From: Hydrangea macrophylla
Taxonomy: Eukaryota; Streptophyta; Magnoliopsida; Cornales; Hydrangeaceae
Reading direction: 5' to 3'
DNA: 64,000 nucleotides
Assembly: GCA_033977485.1 (NCBI GenBank)
Contig: CM066992.1
Coordinates: forward strand, 103,614,140-103,678,139
A program made the translations under genes and the position numbers. How positions within the stretch are numbered: position 1 is the first letter of the stretch; each line of letters begins with the position of its first letter. Positions 33,612 to 46,200 of this stretch are shown here, piece by piece. The notes under the pieces were generated by a model that ran no database searches, was not told where the DNA came from, and worked only from the letters and a program-made list of their open reading frames with translations.

Positions 33612-36600
33612 GGGTGGGTGTGTTGCCTCCAAGTTAGAGGAGGAAGAAGAAGTTGTATCCATATGTAGAGAGAGAAAACGCCTGTTAAAATTAGCAGTAG
33701 AGAGAAGATATGGCCTTGCAGATGCACACTGTAGGTATTTTCAATCACTCTATGGAGTATCAGCAGCTATAAGGCTCTTTGTTGCTCGCCATTCCTCACC
33801 TTCTTCACCATTTCTCATAACCTTCCCACCACCATCACCACCCAAAGAAAATGTGGTCTCAAACCCATTGTTCCTCCAACAAACACCTTCTGAACCAACC
33901 CAGAAAGCCATTGATTGTGAATCATGTGATTCTTCAACTGCTTCATTCTCTTCCGAGGAAGAAGAGAGAGAAGAGAAAATAAAGATCCAAGAAGAACAAG
34001 TTTGTGGGTATTTTTATATGGAAATGCCTCCACAAATGCCATCACCACAGAGAGATTTTGGGTGGGATTTCTTTAACCCTTTCGCCGGAGTTCGACCGGA
34101 GATCATAAGTGGTTACAACCGGAGATTTTCCGATGATGATGATGATGATTTGAGGGTAATAAGGGAACAAGAAGGAATTCCAGATTTGGAAGAGGAAGGG
34201 GAAAGAATTGGGGAAGAAAATAAGGTGGTGGTGAGTGAAAAAGAGACAGAGAAAGCAGTAGAGCGTGAAGAGAAAGGGGTTGAAGTAGCGAGGGCAGGGG
34301 ATGGTGCAAATGTGAGTCAGGGGGATCAGCAGAAGGGCTCTTTAACAGTTATAGATATAGATATAGATACACCAGTCAAAGGGAGGGAGTTATTGGAAGC
34401 ATTGAAGGATATTGAAGATCATTTCATTAAGGCTTGTGATTCTGGCAAGGATGTGTCCAAAATGTTGGAGGCTAATAGGGTTCATTTGCAATCTGGTTTG
34501 GAGGAAATAAAAGGTGGGTAGTTCTTTAATTTAAGTTTTCTCAAATATTAAATGCTCTATTCTTGACATCATCTTTTTCATACTTATATAACTTTTCATG
34601 GTCTTATTTTACTCGCATAAACTGTAAGAACTCCTTTTATTTGCTTTAGTTTTTGGTTTGGCTTTACAATTGTTTCATTACTATATGAATTTCTCTTTGG
34701 GGGCTTAATCATCAAGTATGGTTAGTCAAAGAGATGAGATTTTTGGGTAATCTCCACATGCATGAATGTTCTCTGTTTGTGGTTTTGTTGGGAATTATGA
34801 GAAATAAGCTTGCAAGAATACTTACTCTGTTTTGTTTACTTGGGCTTTGGCTTGTCCTTTTAGTTGATCCACTATTGCATTCTCTTTTTTTTCCTTTTAT
34901 CTTTCGAAAAGGTCTGAAAATGGTGGGACTTATCAAGTCATCTTTGTGAAAGAAAGTTGTACTTTTCTGTTCCCATGCATTAGCTCTGTATTAGTCTTTC
35001 TTTTTCTGTCTCTTTGTTGATTTGGCCATACAGGCCCAAAAAAAAAAAAAAAGATCAGCATACCCTTTTGATGTCTTACATTAATTAAGAGGCTAGTTAG
35101 TTGTCTCTTTCATGTTCTTGTTCTTCTTTTCTTTTCCTCTCTCTTTTGAGTTTACAAAAATTTATGGGAAAATTGCTTTGCACTGACACAAGAATTCTGA
35201 TTAAAATTATGGCCATCGTCTTTCCCTCTTATATTTGGAACGCTCAAATATGAACTGGTTCAGTCTCATGCTACTCATTTCTATCTAGTTTATAGGATAA
35301 CGATAACGGAGGTTATGATTGTTTTAAAAAGAAACGTTGATATAGGATTGCATACGGACTCCTGTACAAGAAATGACATTACCAAACACTTGAATTTGTA
35401 GAACCGATTTACTTATAAAACCAATAATGGGTTTTTTTGTCTTCCCTTACATTGTTCAGTCGTTTCCCAACAATTATGTTAAGAGAGAATCCATAGTGAT
35501 CGCCCCACTTCTTGGTTTTGTGTTTGTCTTGTGTGTTCATCATAATTATAATAAGAGATCAGACTATGCATATTCTTGTATGGATAACTCACAAAATTCC
35601 TATTACTACTTCCCTTTGTGTCCGTCACTTTCCTAAAAAAATATATACATATATATATATATATATATTCCCTCACCCGTCTATTTATGGATGCAGAGAA
35701 TTCAACAAAACTCATGCAAGCTCTCCCATGGCGTTCCACTTCATCCCGGTCCTTTGCATCGTGTAAGAGTCTTGTAGCAACATCTAGTTCGAAAAGCTCT
35801 TCTTCGACATGGACAGAGTTTAAGAATGACCTGTTTGATGATTATGGAGGAATGAGTTCAGGAAGCCACACACTGACTCTAGGAAGGCTCTATGCTTGGG
35901 AAAAGAAGCTTTATGAAGAGGTTAAGGTAAATTACCACCAAGTTGTCCTACTGATTCTTGCTACATTTTGCGTGTTTATATCCAAATATCACAAACAATG
36001 GTTAAAACAGATTATTCACATCAGATCCCTTTCAGTCAAGTTTTAAGCTAGGTTTGGTAGGGGTAGGAAAGTGGAAGGAAGGAATGGAAGGAGAGAGGGA
36101 AGACGTATGCCTTGGCAAAGGAAGTGGTTAGGACTAAGGAGAGAGGAGAATATGGAATATTAAGTAGTTCACAGTTTCACCCAACCATAACCCAATCAAG
36201 GACAAAAAAGTAAAAATAAAAAAAATAAATAAATAAATAAATTTAAAAAAGAGAGTGAAGACTCTTCTCTCTTAAACCTCCACTTTTGGAGGAGTGAGAA
36301 ACGTGGAGCCACAACTACAAGGGAAGCCTTTTCACTCCTCTCTTTTTTCCCTCCCCTCTTGCACTCTACCGATCAAGGGATTTTATGCTTCCTCCCCTCT
36401 TCCCTCTCACCTCTCCTTCCCTCCATCATTACTTCGTACCAACATAGTGATGATCCAAGGAGTTGGAGAAAGAAAAGTTAAAAGAAAGAAAAAGAAAAGA
36501 GAAGGAAAACTAAATCTTTAGTATTTTTTTAAATGGCATAGGAAATTAGAGACTTTCAAAACATAATAGGAACTCGAGAATAGAAGAAGGGAATTGATTC

Positions 36601-37934
36601 ACAAGATTCAAAGCTTCTCTCGCTTTTCTTTTCCTTCCTATGTTCCCTACTGTTTTCCTTATTAACCTAACCAAAAAAAAATAAATTCTTAGTGTAAAGT
36701 TTTCTTTTCCCTTCACTAAATTCATGAACTATACAATGCCTTAAACTTACTTCCCCCTTAGACTGGAGACAGCACTCGGAAAATGTACGAGAGAAAGTGC
36801 AATCAACTGAATAATCAGGACGCGAGAGGAGACGAAGGACTTGCAGTGGACAAAACTAGGGCTGCAGTAAAAGATTTATATAGCAGGATTTTGGTTGCAA
36901 TTCGTAGCGCAGAATCAATATCAACGAGAATAGAAACTCTGAGAGATGAAGAATTACAGCCCCAAATTATCGAACTCCTACAAGGGTAAGGAAAATATCA
37001 TAGCCAAACACGGATATGTGTATAAATATATGTATGTATGTATGAATGCAAGTGTGATTACTGTTTCCCGTGCATTATTTTCCATCCTTCCCATTGATGC
37101 AGCTTAATGAGAACCTGGAAGATAATGTCGGAATCTCATGAAATCCAAAACAAGATTATGTTTGACGTGAAATGTTATACGTGCCCAACTTATGGAAAAT
37201 TTTGCAATAACTCTCACCGACTTGCCACGCTTCAACTTGAGGCTGAGCTTTACAATTGGAGAACGTGTTTCACGGAGTACATGGCAGCACAGAAAGCTTA
37301 CATTGAAGCACTTCATGGATGGCTATCAAAGTTTGTTGTCCCCGATGTTAAATTTTCCTCCCGGGGAATGACTTTGTCTCCGCCAGTGACTGGGCCGCCA
37401 TTGCTTGTGATTTGCCATGATTGGTTAGCTTCCATTGAGAAGTTGCCTGTAAAGGCAGTTTCTTTTTCCTTGAAAAGCTTTGGAAAGGACATGAGGGCAT
37501 TGTGGGTACAGCAAGGGGAAGAACAGAAACAGAAACGGAAAGTTGAGAGTTTGGGGAAAGAACTTGACAGAAGAATACTCACATTCCAAAAGGCAGAGAA
37601 TAGGATTTTTGAGTCAAAGCTCTCCGATCATAATACTGAACCGGATGTGGAAAATCGTACCGAGTTCTTGAGAGAGAAAAAGGATTCCTTGGACATTTTC
37701 CGAGGAAAGGTAGATTTTGAGAAGGAAAAACATTATAACTGTACTCAAGAAACACAAAAGATCACATTGAATGGATTTCAAACCGGGTTTTGTGGAGTTT
37801 TTGATTCATTGACAGAGTTTTCCAACGCTTCCTTAAAAATGTACAATGACCTTGTAAGTTGCAACAAGAATTCCGGGAAAGCTGGGAAAGATATAGAGGG
37901 CTCCCAAGTTGAAGAAGATGGCAGCAGAAGATGA
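33610..37934 (+). CDS. DUF630/DUF632 protein (NRG2/REL2-like), four exons
   Basis: Exons 33610-34513, 35697-35926, 36762-36985 and 37103-37934 join with GT-AG introns in phases 1, 0 and 2 to give 2190 bp, 729 residues. The start MGGCVASKLEEEE fits the DUF630 N-terminus, with Gly2 and Cys4 as likely N-myristoylation and palmitoylation sites, then CRERKRLLKLAVERRYGLADAHCRYFQSL. A Ser/Glu-rich middle includes an Asp run near residue 175. DUF632 starts near residue 255 (GRELLEALKDIEDHF) and continues through LGRLYAWEKKLYEEVK, LDRRI and the C-terminal helices to about residue 660. Characterised relatives act in nitrate signalling (NRG2) and leaf rolling (rice REL2), often at the plasma membrane or nucleus; the role here is inferred. 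All frames are open, so the gene looks functional. Intron 2 carries a repeat-rich insert. The isoform choice is untested. Confidence 0.9.
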
Positions 37935-38429
37935 CGTAGGAAACTTGTTCTTGTATTTTAGGTTTTGGGGTTTGAGGATTATGTAGTTGTACATTATTAG
38001 ATTATATCGAAGCAGCTCGCTGAGATACATTTGTTTGTGTTTGTGATTGGCTTTATTAACAGTCACTAGCGTTTATTGTAATTGATCTTTTTCCCCACAA
38101 TTTTGCTTCAAGACTTGTAAATTGCCTGGTTTCTTGCTCCTTACTTTGCAAGAGTGCCCAGAAGTTGTATAGAGGGGGAGATTCAGATGGGCAATTCTTG
38201 TAAAGTGGATTTTGATGTTTACTGGAAGAGATTTCAAGTGTTAGATTGATGGCTTCCCCCATAACCAAATCATCTCAAATATGGGGTTAGAATAACTCAC
38301 ACAGATATATACATGTATATAGACTAGTCTGAATCAAAGTTCAGATTCAATCAAGGGGAACACTGAATTGGGAGAAGGCAAAGTTAATCTTCGAAATAAA
38401 TAGAAAAGACTTGGTTAGGTGTATAAATA
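37935..38429. other. 3' flank of the DUF630/DUF632 gene
   Basis: Probable 3' UTR and terminator region for the plus-strand gene, with AT-rich sequence and AATAAA-like words only loosely matched. No other gene is seen. Short minus-strand frames here match nothing recognised. Confidence 0.5.
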
Positions 38430-38746
38430 TAGGTAATGATCCTCGTAGGTCTGCCGGATGGGCAGCACCTACGGAGCACAGATCCTTGGCTGCACTTGTG
38501 GGCAGCAACCCCAGCAACACTAATTAGTTGTTGACAAGTAATCTCTTAGGTCTTATTGGTAATGCTGGGATTGCTGCTGGCCAAGTGCGGCCGGCGATCC
38601 AAAAGCGCTCCGACGTGGTCTTGACTGGACCCATTTTATTTATTTAACTTTTTGTAAAAAATGCAAACAAAAAATTGTGATGCTATCAAATGCCACATGG
38701 GTGTTGCCAACCCAGCAGCCCCTATGGTGCTGTGAGGATCCAGTCA
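38430..38746. mobile_element. Inverted-repeat element, MITE-like
   Basis: The arms 38470-38525 and about 38570-38632 are inverted copies (CGGAGCAC...GCTGCACTTG...GCAGCAACCCCAGC against its complement), and the outer ends GATCCTC and GAGGATC are also inverted. The word TATAAATA lies on both sides (38422-38429 and 38747-38754) as a possible 8-bp duplication, which would suggest hAT, but an AT-rich word can recur by chance. Non-coding. Confidence 0.5.
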
Positions 38747-39334
38747 TATAAATAAGTGCATGTTCACTAATGGTTCTATTGTTTGGACTCATGTATGACA
38801 AAGTAATTTATTAGACAAATCGAACTGAGCTGAAACTAAAACTTGAATGCTTTGGATCAATTCACTGAGCTACTCAACATTTACTTATCTGTTACTCAGA
38901 CCAATCGACCAGCTTGTCTAGCTGAATTGACCAAAGCATTTGGCATTTCTAAGGGAGGTCAAGGGTTCGAAACTCCAAGGGTCGTGTGAGTGGATTTGGA
39001 AGAATGAATTTCAAGTAGCTGGACGAATCGTATCCAGAGCTTGGCGTTGGTTCGAATCCTACTACCTACTCACCTTGGTGCGTGTGTTGTGAGCTTCGTC
39101 GAGGTTTGCCTCTCAGTCCTACCCCATAAAAAGGTCAATAGGTAAATTGTTTGTAAAATTGGCGGGGATCCCGAAGTCATGGAGGACAGAATGAGGGGAT
39201 TTGTCCTCCTATTCCAAAAAGATTAATCAAGTTTCTCAAAAGTAAAATGATCCAAATTGTTAATTTCATAACTTCTTGCATTGAAAACTTATATGCGAGA
39301 ACCTAAACTTAATGAATCATCCATCCAACCTTAA
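38747..39334. other. Non-genic DNA, possible old SINE remnant
   Basis: Around 38940-39215 are two B-box-like words (GGTTCGAAACTCC near 38956, GGTTCGAATCC near 39049) in a stretch that reads like decayed tRNA-derived SINE sequence. No clear A box, tail or duplication could be matched, so I do not call an element. Confidence 0.35.
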
Positions 39335-39704
39335 GGCTATGTTTGGTTTATGGATTAGTGAGAAAAAAGAAAGAATAAAACCAAGGAAAACATTTTTTGG
39401 TTAATAAGAAAAATAGAGAGGAACATATGATTGAAAAGAAAATATATTGAAGTAAATTTAAAAATTTTGAATTTTGTGAGTTGCTTTCCTCCCTTTTTTT
39501 CTTAAGTTACAAAAATAGTTTGAAAACTACAAGGGAATTAGTTTTTATTTTTTATTTTTAATAAACTCATTTTGTGAGTTGAATCTACAAGTAAATTTGT
39601 GAGTTGCTTGGAAAAAACATAAGGGAATTAGTTTTTATTTTTTTTATTTTTTTTATTTTTAATAAACTCATTTTCCTTCGATGAATCTACAAGCCAAACA
39701 AGCC
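39335..39704. mobile_element. Tourist/PIF-Harbinger-like MITE
   Basis: Ends GGCTATGTTTGG and CCAAACAAGCC (inverted, with small differences) flanked by TSD TAA (39332-39334 and 39705-39707). 370 bp, no coding capacity. Inside, a roughly 90-bp block (GGGAATTAGTTTTTATTTTT through AATAAACTCATTTT) is present twice. The termini resemble the element at 41461-41744. Confidence 0.72.
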
Positions 39705-39878
39705 TAAAGTAATCATGAAAAGTTGTGGAAACCCAAAATGATTTTGCCCTTTTCCACCCCACATATGCAAGAGTTTTCTTGCAACTGAAACATGGTCTTA
39801 TAGCCGTTTCAGTGGGTATAGACATCATTGATGGCTAAAACACGTAATAGTAGACTGGCCAAAAACAGGAAACAGAAG

Positions 39879-40108
39879 CCAAGACCACTTTGGTCTAGTG
39901 GCATCACTCCACCTCTTCCAAATGGGAGGTGGAGGGTTCGAATCTCCCCAAGGGGAGTAGGGAGGAGTTTTTCTCCTCCTCTTGCTTTGTAGAACTGGCC
40001 ATGTTCCCTAGTCTGTAGAGATCTGTTGGACTATATCTTGCTTGGGGTTGTGTGTGTGGGTGTGTGTGTGTGCACGTTCCCCCAGGTAAGTGATCACAAA
40101 AAAAAAAA
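39879..40108 (+). mobile_element. tRNA-derived SINE
   Basis: A 230-bp element with the internal RNA polymerase III promoter: A box TGGTCTAGTGG (39891-39901) and B box GGTTCGAATCTC (39935-39946). It ends in an A-rich tail (40097-40108). A 14-bp duplication with one mismatch, ACAGGAAACAGAAG (39865-39878) and ACAGGAAAAAGAAG (40109-40122), marks LINE-mediated insertion. The tRNA-like head lacks a foldable complete tRNA, so it is not a tRNA gene. Confidence 0.87.
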
Positions 40109-40122
40109 ACAGGAAAAAGAAG

Positions 40123-41057
40123 GATGACCACGCACTCCATTCGATACCTAAGACCTTCATGCTGGTAATATTATTTGAAGTTAAATTCATCTATTTCTGT
40201 TTGGGAATGCATGAAACAGGAACGATTCAGTCCGAGTCTCATTTTTCATATCTGGTTTTTAAAAGTTGCTATCACACTGTTTCCCAGGTTATGCCAAACT
40301 ATATATTCCTTCTAGAGAGGGACCTAAAGCCCGAAGTTGTATGCAAATATTCAAAGGATTACAACTTGGAATCAATTAGGAACTAGATGTTATACTAACT
40401 ACTAAGTTGGTTCTTACACTACTTTATGAAATTTGTAAATTTGGTGTCATGCTAATTCCCCAACGGTTGGTTTTGGAAGAACTAGGTTGAGTATTTTTCC
40501 ATTGCGCATGGAGTCCTGTGCAAGAAAAGGTGATCCATCTAATGGAACCAGTTCTTTGTCTACTCGAAAAGTCCTTTAGTTGACTAGTACTTATTTTTCA
40601 TTACCATTTTTATGTTAACTTAGAAGTAGTTTTAAGAGTATTTTTTCAATTGGGCACGGACTCATATGCAAGAAAATGTGATCTGTCAAAAAATCATATT
40701 TCTAGAACGGATTCACTTATGTGGTACCACAAAACCAGTTCTCTGCCTTACCAAATAACCCAACAGTTGACAATACTTGTTCTTCACAACCATTTTTTCG
40801 TTACTTGTTTGATAGGAAGAGAAGATTACGAGCTCCAACCTATCGACCTCCAAACTAGGGAAGATGGTACCACCAATGTAAGTGTAGAAGCTGTACATCT
40901 CCTTGGTATATGAAAGCAAATGCCTTGCATGATTTATGGTATACAAATATCCTATTTGTACAATATTCTATACACATCCCAAAGCATCACAAGTATGATT
41001 GTGTGAAACAATAATCACAGAGCTCACAAATTGATTCACGAATACATTGATCTTATG
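40123..41057. other. Non-genic DNA with a degenerate direct duplication
   Basis: A roughly 150-bp unit occurs twice in tandem, diverged (around 40490-40645 and 40640-40800; shared TGCAAGAAAA-GTGATC and CAGTTCT-TGCC). A related block, also near 35341-35440, lies inside intron 1 of the DUF630/DUF632 gene. The downstream end should contain the 3' UTR of the minus-strand CPP1-like gene. Confidence 0.45.
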
Positions 41058-43195
41058 CTACCTCAAGTACAGGGACACCAAAAATTGAGAGACAAGTATA
41101 AATTCGCTTACTATAACGGCAGGGGAGTGTATGCCAAGAAATGGGACAATGTCTACCTGCAACCAGTTCTCCACAACCGACCCCACCACTGCACCGGCCA
41201 CAAGCCCCCCTATGGTTATTACAGTTGCTTTCCCTGCAAAAGAAATAAAACGACAATCACTATCAAATAGTTTTACCAAACCAAAGTTTTAAGGCAATCC
41301 ACACAAGCACGATTTACTCAAATCTTACTTATGCCGTTCTACACACGTAGATTAATACTTAATAGGCACAAAACATGTTGCAGAGTTCCCCAACACTCCA
41401 TTGTGTAAATCGTCATTTGGTTGGAAAGCAACCTCAATTTTACTATAATCTCAGGACTAAGGCTTAGTTTGGCCCCCACGTGGTGCTTCTCCTTTTTTAA
41501 AGCACAATTTCATGTTAATTCATTTGGTAACTAGTTTATGATCTTTACAAAAATTGAACTTAGGGCTTTTTTGGAGGGAGCTTTTAAAAGCTCCAGAATG
41601 GAGCTTTTAAAAGCTCAAAGTTGCTTTTTGGTTTCATGATGTCCTTTTGAAGAGTAATGTGTCACTTGTATAAAATTATCAAAGAACTTAGTAATAAATT
41701 TCATAAGCTCCTTTTAAAAAGCCACGTGGGGGCCAAACTAAGCCTAGATGTGCAAATCGTACTTGCACAGTTGTACTCAATTATTTATTATTATTTTTTT
41801 TTTGTCTTCCAAGGAGGAAGTAAGTTATAAAAGGACCTTTCGTACAGGACATGAGTACCAAGAAATCTTCAAAAAAATTCTCTTCAAGTCTGAAATACTT
41901 AATCAAACAAAGATGCAGGTGAGCGCTGAAAAAGGGGTGAAGAGTCAACCCTATTGGCAATTACTTTTTTTGAAGGTAAATATATTGGTAGTCACAATCG
42001 TTAAAATTTCAAAAAAGAAAATACCATTGTAGGTGGTTGATTTTGAATGGTGGGGTGGGGTGAGATAGAAGAGTTCGTATGAGAGTAGTAACCTAAGAAT
42101 CAACAGTGTAGGGGGGAATCTCGAGGAGAAGTGAAAAGGAGGCAAAGAGAGACAAACTAAAGGATAGTGAGTGGGGGAGTATTCCGAGAGAAATCTATGC
42201 ACTTTTATTGATCGAGCGTGTGTCTGTGAAGGATATTCACAATGAGCTCATAAATGCACATATCTCAAGGGAATGTCTGAAATTCTCTCTGAATGCCCAG
42301 AGTCTCTTATGTCATACCTGAGGGTACTGTTCCTATTTATAGCAATTGGGACACGAGCCAAGGAATGAGCGTTGCGGACGTGGCTCATTCCTATTGAGGC
42401 GTACCAAAATGCCAAGTGTCGTCCGGAGGCAACACAAGGAATGTCCTCGCGGTATACTTGAGAGATATTTCAGATAGTCTCACTGACCTTTAGAGAGGCT
42501 CAGGAAGTGTATCACGGAAGAAACCGTCGCGACCTTCCTAAGCGAGGTATGCTCTTAAGCCAACCAAGCCACATAACCTGAGAGTTCCCGATAGAATAAA
42601 AGAAGACTTTACCGCGTGTAATACCCCGTATTTTTTCTAATACAAATATTCTATTTTAAAATATTATAAGGTATCAGTTTATTTTTTTGGGTAGTGTATA
42701 CAGGCCCTATATGTATTTTAACAATATAATAATGTAATACCCTGTATTTTCGATAATTATTTATGCAGAGAGATTCTACATACTTCCCTTGATCATATGT
42801 GAAATTTTATCTTCGATCGAGCGAGGTTCTTTCTAGCGATCGAGCATTTCCAAAGTTCAAGAGATCGAACCATTTTCGAGCGATCGAAACCCTACCGACC
42901 TGAATTTAATACGTGGTCCCCACTTAAATCGATCAAACTTTCTTCCATCGATCTAACCTGACAGATTTGCTCTCGAGTGATCGAACTTAGTTCGATCGAT
43001 CGAACTTGTAATTATCAGAATTCCAGGTTTCACGCAGAAACAGCCACATGCACCCTCTTCTTTCTCTATATATACATTAGTTCGTATGTGTGTGAGGTCC
43101 AGAACACTTGAGAGTTTGAGAGAGAGAGTTTATGCTTGTGTTTCATATATATACACATACATATATTATACACACATCTATATATATAATCTGTG

Positions 43196-43226
<31 letters not shown>

Positions 43227-46200
43227 TTAACAGGAAGAGAAGAAGAAGAAGAATCAGAAGGAGAGACAGAGACGAAGAGAGGAGCAGAGAGAGGAAGGAG
43301 AAGCCATTGAAGCTTTTAAGCTCGAAGCTCAAGCCAAACGCACCCTACGTGAGTTTTTACTCACTTGATATCTTTATTATAATGTTTAAAAGCTTTTTGG
43401 CATGATTAGACGTATTAAAATTGTAGAAAACGTATGATTCAAAGGCTTAATTTTATTAGATGATTACCAACCTATATATACACAAGACTGAGATATATAA
43501 AAGGAAAACAATAATCTCCTAATAAATAAGAAATTAAATATGGTCAACAAGACCCAAAAATAAACCACCTAATAATGGAAGGAAATAACTACTAATTAAA
43601 ACACATTTCAACACTCCCCCTCAAGCTGGTGCGAAGATATCTCTCATGCCCAGCTTGCTAAGATAGTAATGATGATTCCTGCTTCCAAGACCTTTGGTGA
43701 GAACATCTGCCAGTTGTTCACTAGACTTCACAAATGGGATACATATCACTCCACTGCTCAATTTTTCCTTGATAAAGTGTCGGTCAATTTCAACATGCTT
43801 AGTTCGATCATGTTGTACTGGATTATGGGCAATATTGATGGCTGCTTTATTATCACAGTACAACCTCATTGAATCTGTAGTCTCAAGTCTAAGATCTCTC
43901 AAAAGAATTTTTATCCACAATAGTTCGCAAATTCCTTGAGACATAGCTCGGAATTCCGCTTCAGCACTCGATCTAGATACAACGGTCTGTTTCTTGCTAC
44001 GCCAGGTAACAAGATTTCCTCCAACAAAGATGCAATATCCTGAGGTAGACCTCCTATCTGTGACTGAACCTGCCCAGTCTGCATCTGTATAACCTTCCAC
44101 CTGAAGATGATCATGTACACCGAAAAACAATCCTTTTCCGGGTGCTGACTTCAAGTATCTAAGAATACGAAGAACAGTACTGTAGTGAGATTCACGTGGA
44201 GCATGCATGAATTGACTAACAACACTTGCAGCAAAAGCGATGTCTGGACGGGTATGTGACAAGTAAATAAGTTTGCCCACCAATCTCTGGTATCTCCCCC
44301 TGTCAACCACTGCTCCATCAGTGTCATCTCCTAGCTTCTGATTAACTTCCATAGGCGTATCACATGCCTTACTCCCCAGCATGCCAGTTTCCTGGAGAAG
44401 ATCGAGAACATATTTTCTCTGGGAGATAAAGATTCCTTGTTTGCTTCGAGCCACCTCAATTCCCAGAAAGTACTTGAGATTTCCCAAGTTTTTTATTTCA
44501 AATTCCTTGGCCAAGTATTTCTTCAACTCCTGCATATCTTCCACATCGTCTCCTGTCAAGACAATATCATCCACGTACACTATGAGAACGGTGACTTTCC
44601 CTTGTGAGGAATGTCTAATGAACAGTGTATGATCACCTTGGCTTTGTTTAAAGCCATATTTCAACATAGCTTGAGTAAATCTCTCAAACCATGCTCTTGG
44701 AGACTGTTTAAGCCCATAAAGAGACTTTTTAAGCCTGCAAACTTTCCCTTTGGTTTTAGAGTCTTCAAAACCTAGAGGAATATCCATATATACTTCTTCT
44801 GCCAGATCTCCATGTAGAAATGCATTTTTCACATCAAATTGATGTAGGGGCCAATTCAAATTTGCAGCAAGAGATAACAGGATTCTCACAGTATTCATCT
44901 TAGCAACTGGGGCAAACGTTTCCTCATAATCTACCCCATAGGTTTGTGTAAAACCTTTTGCAACTAACCGTGCTTTGTACCTTTCAATAGACCCGTCTGC
45001 TTTATGTTTGACTGTAAACACCCACTTGCACCCCACTGTCTTGTGCCCTCTAGGTAAGTTAACCAATTCCCAGGTACTATTCTTGTGGAGCGCTTTCATC
45101 TCCTCAATCATAGCATGTTTCCATTTGGGATCAATGAGTGCATCCTGTACATGGTTAGGTACAGACACAGAAGCAAGATTGGACACAAAAGCTTTATGGG
45201 AAGGAGAGAGACGACTATAAGAGACAAAGTTAGATATGGGATGTTGAGTACATGACCTAACACCCTTACGTGTAGCAATTGGAATATCTAGATCATCAAT
45301 AACAGGAGTGGAATCAATGATCGGAGAATCAATAACAGGAGTAGAATCAGAGTTACCTAGGTTCTCATCAGGAGAAGAAGGTGGCAGTGGCGGATCTGGA
45401 GCAATGGTCTTATCTTTCATCCTCCAAGTTCTTCGCTGATAAACTACATCCCCCTTTTCTGGGTCTCCTCCTCTTTTCCTGGTGGGTTCCTCATTTGCCC
45501 CTCTATCTATTTCATCCTCATTTTCAATCGTCCCCAATATCTCAGTAGAAAGATAGAAGAATTGATTATTTATTCATTCACAAAGAGTATGTATATATAC
45601 AAGCTAGGAAAGACAGGAAAAGGAAACAAAGAGAATAAAAGGAAAGAAAAGAAAAAGGAAATAGACAATTATAATAAATTACAATCAATCTATTCCTAAT
45701 CAGTCCGTGAATACGTTTGACTATAATAAATATATATTCCAACACTCCCCCTCAAGCTGGAGATGGAGCAAAGATATCAATGAGACCCAGCTTGATCAAA
45801 GACGACTTCAGGAGAGAGGGACCAACAGACTTTGTAAACATATCAGCAGCTTGATTGGAAGAGGGCACAAATTCTGGGACAATGATTCCAGAGCGAACTT
45901 TCTCTCTAATGAAATGAACATCCACTTCAATATGCTTAGTACGTTCATGGAGAACCGAGTCAGAAGCAAGCATAAGAGCAGACTTGTTGTCACAGAACAA
46001 CGTAGATGAGCCATTAACCGGATATCCCAACTCTTTCAGAATAGAACGCACCCATAGAAGCTCACATGTTCCCTGTGCCATGGCCCGATACTCTGCCTCA
46101 GCGGAAGAACGAGAAACTACAGCTTGTTTCTTGCTTTTCCATGAGAGAAGATGACTCCCATAGAAAGTGCAGAATCCGGATGTGGACCGACGATCACTCT

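Noticed and set aside
36045..36700. MITE in intron 2 of the DUF630/DUF632 gene
   Set aside because: AGGTTTGGTAGGGG near 36050 and TTAACCTAACC near 36664 look loosely inverted, but the match is short and no duplication could be found.
39891..39947. tRNA gene
   Set aside because: A and B boxes are present, but no acceptor stem or full cloverleaf; the A-tail and 14-bp duplication show a SINE.
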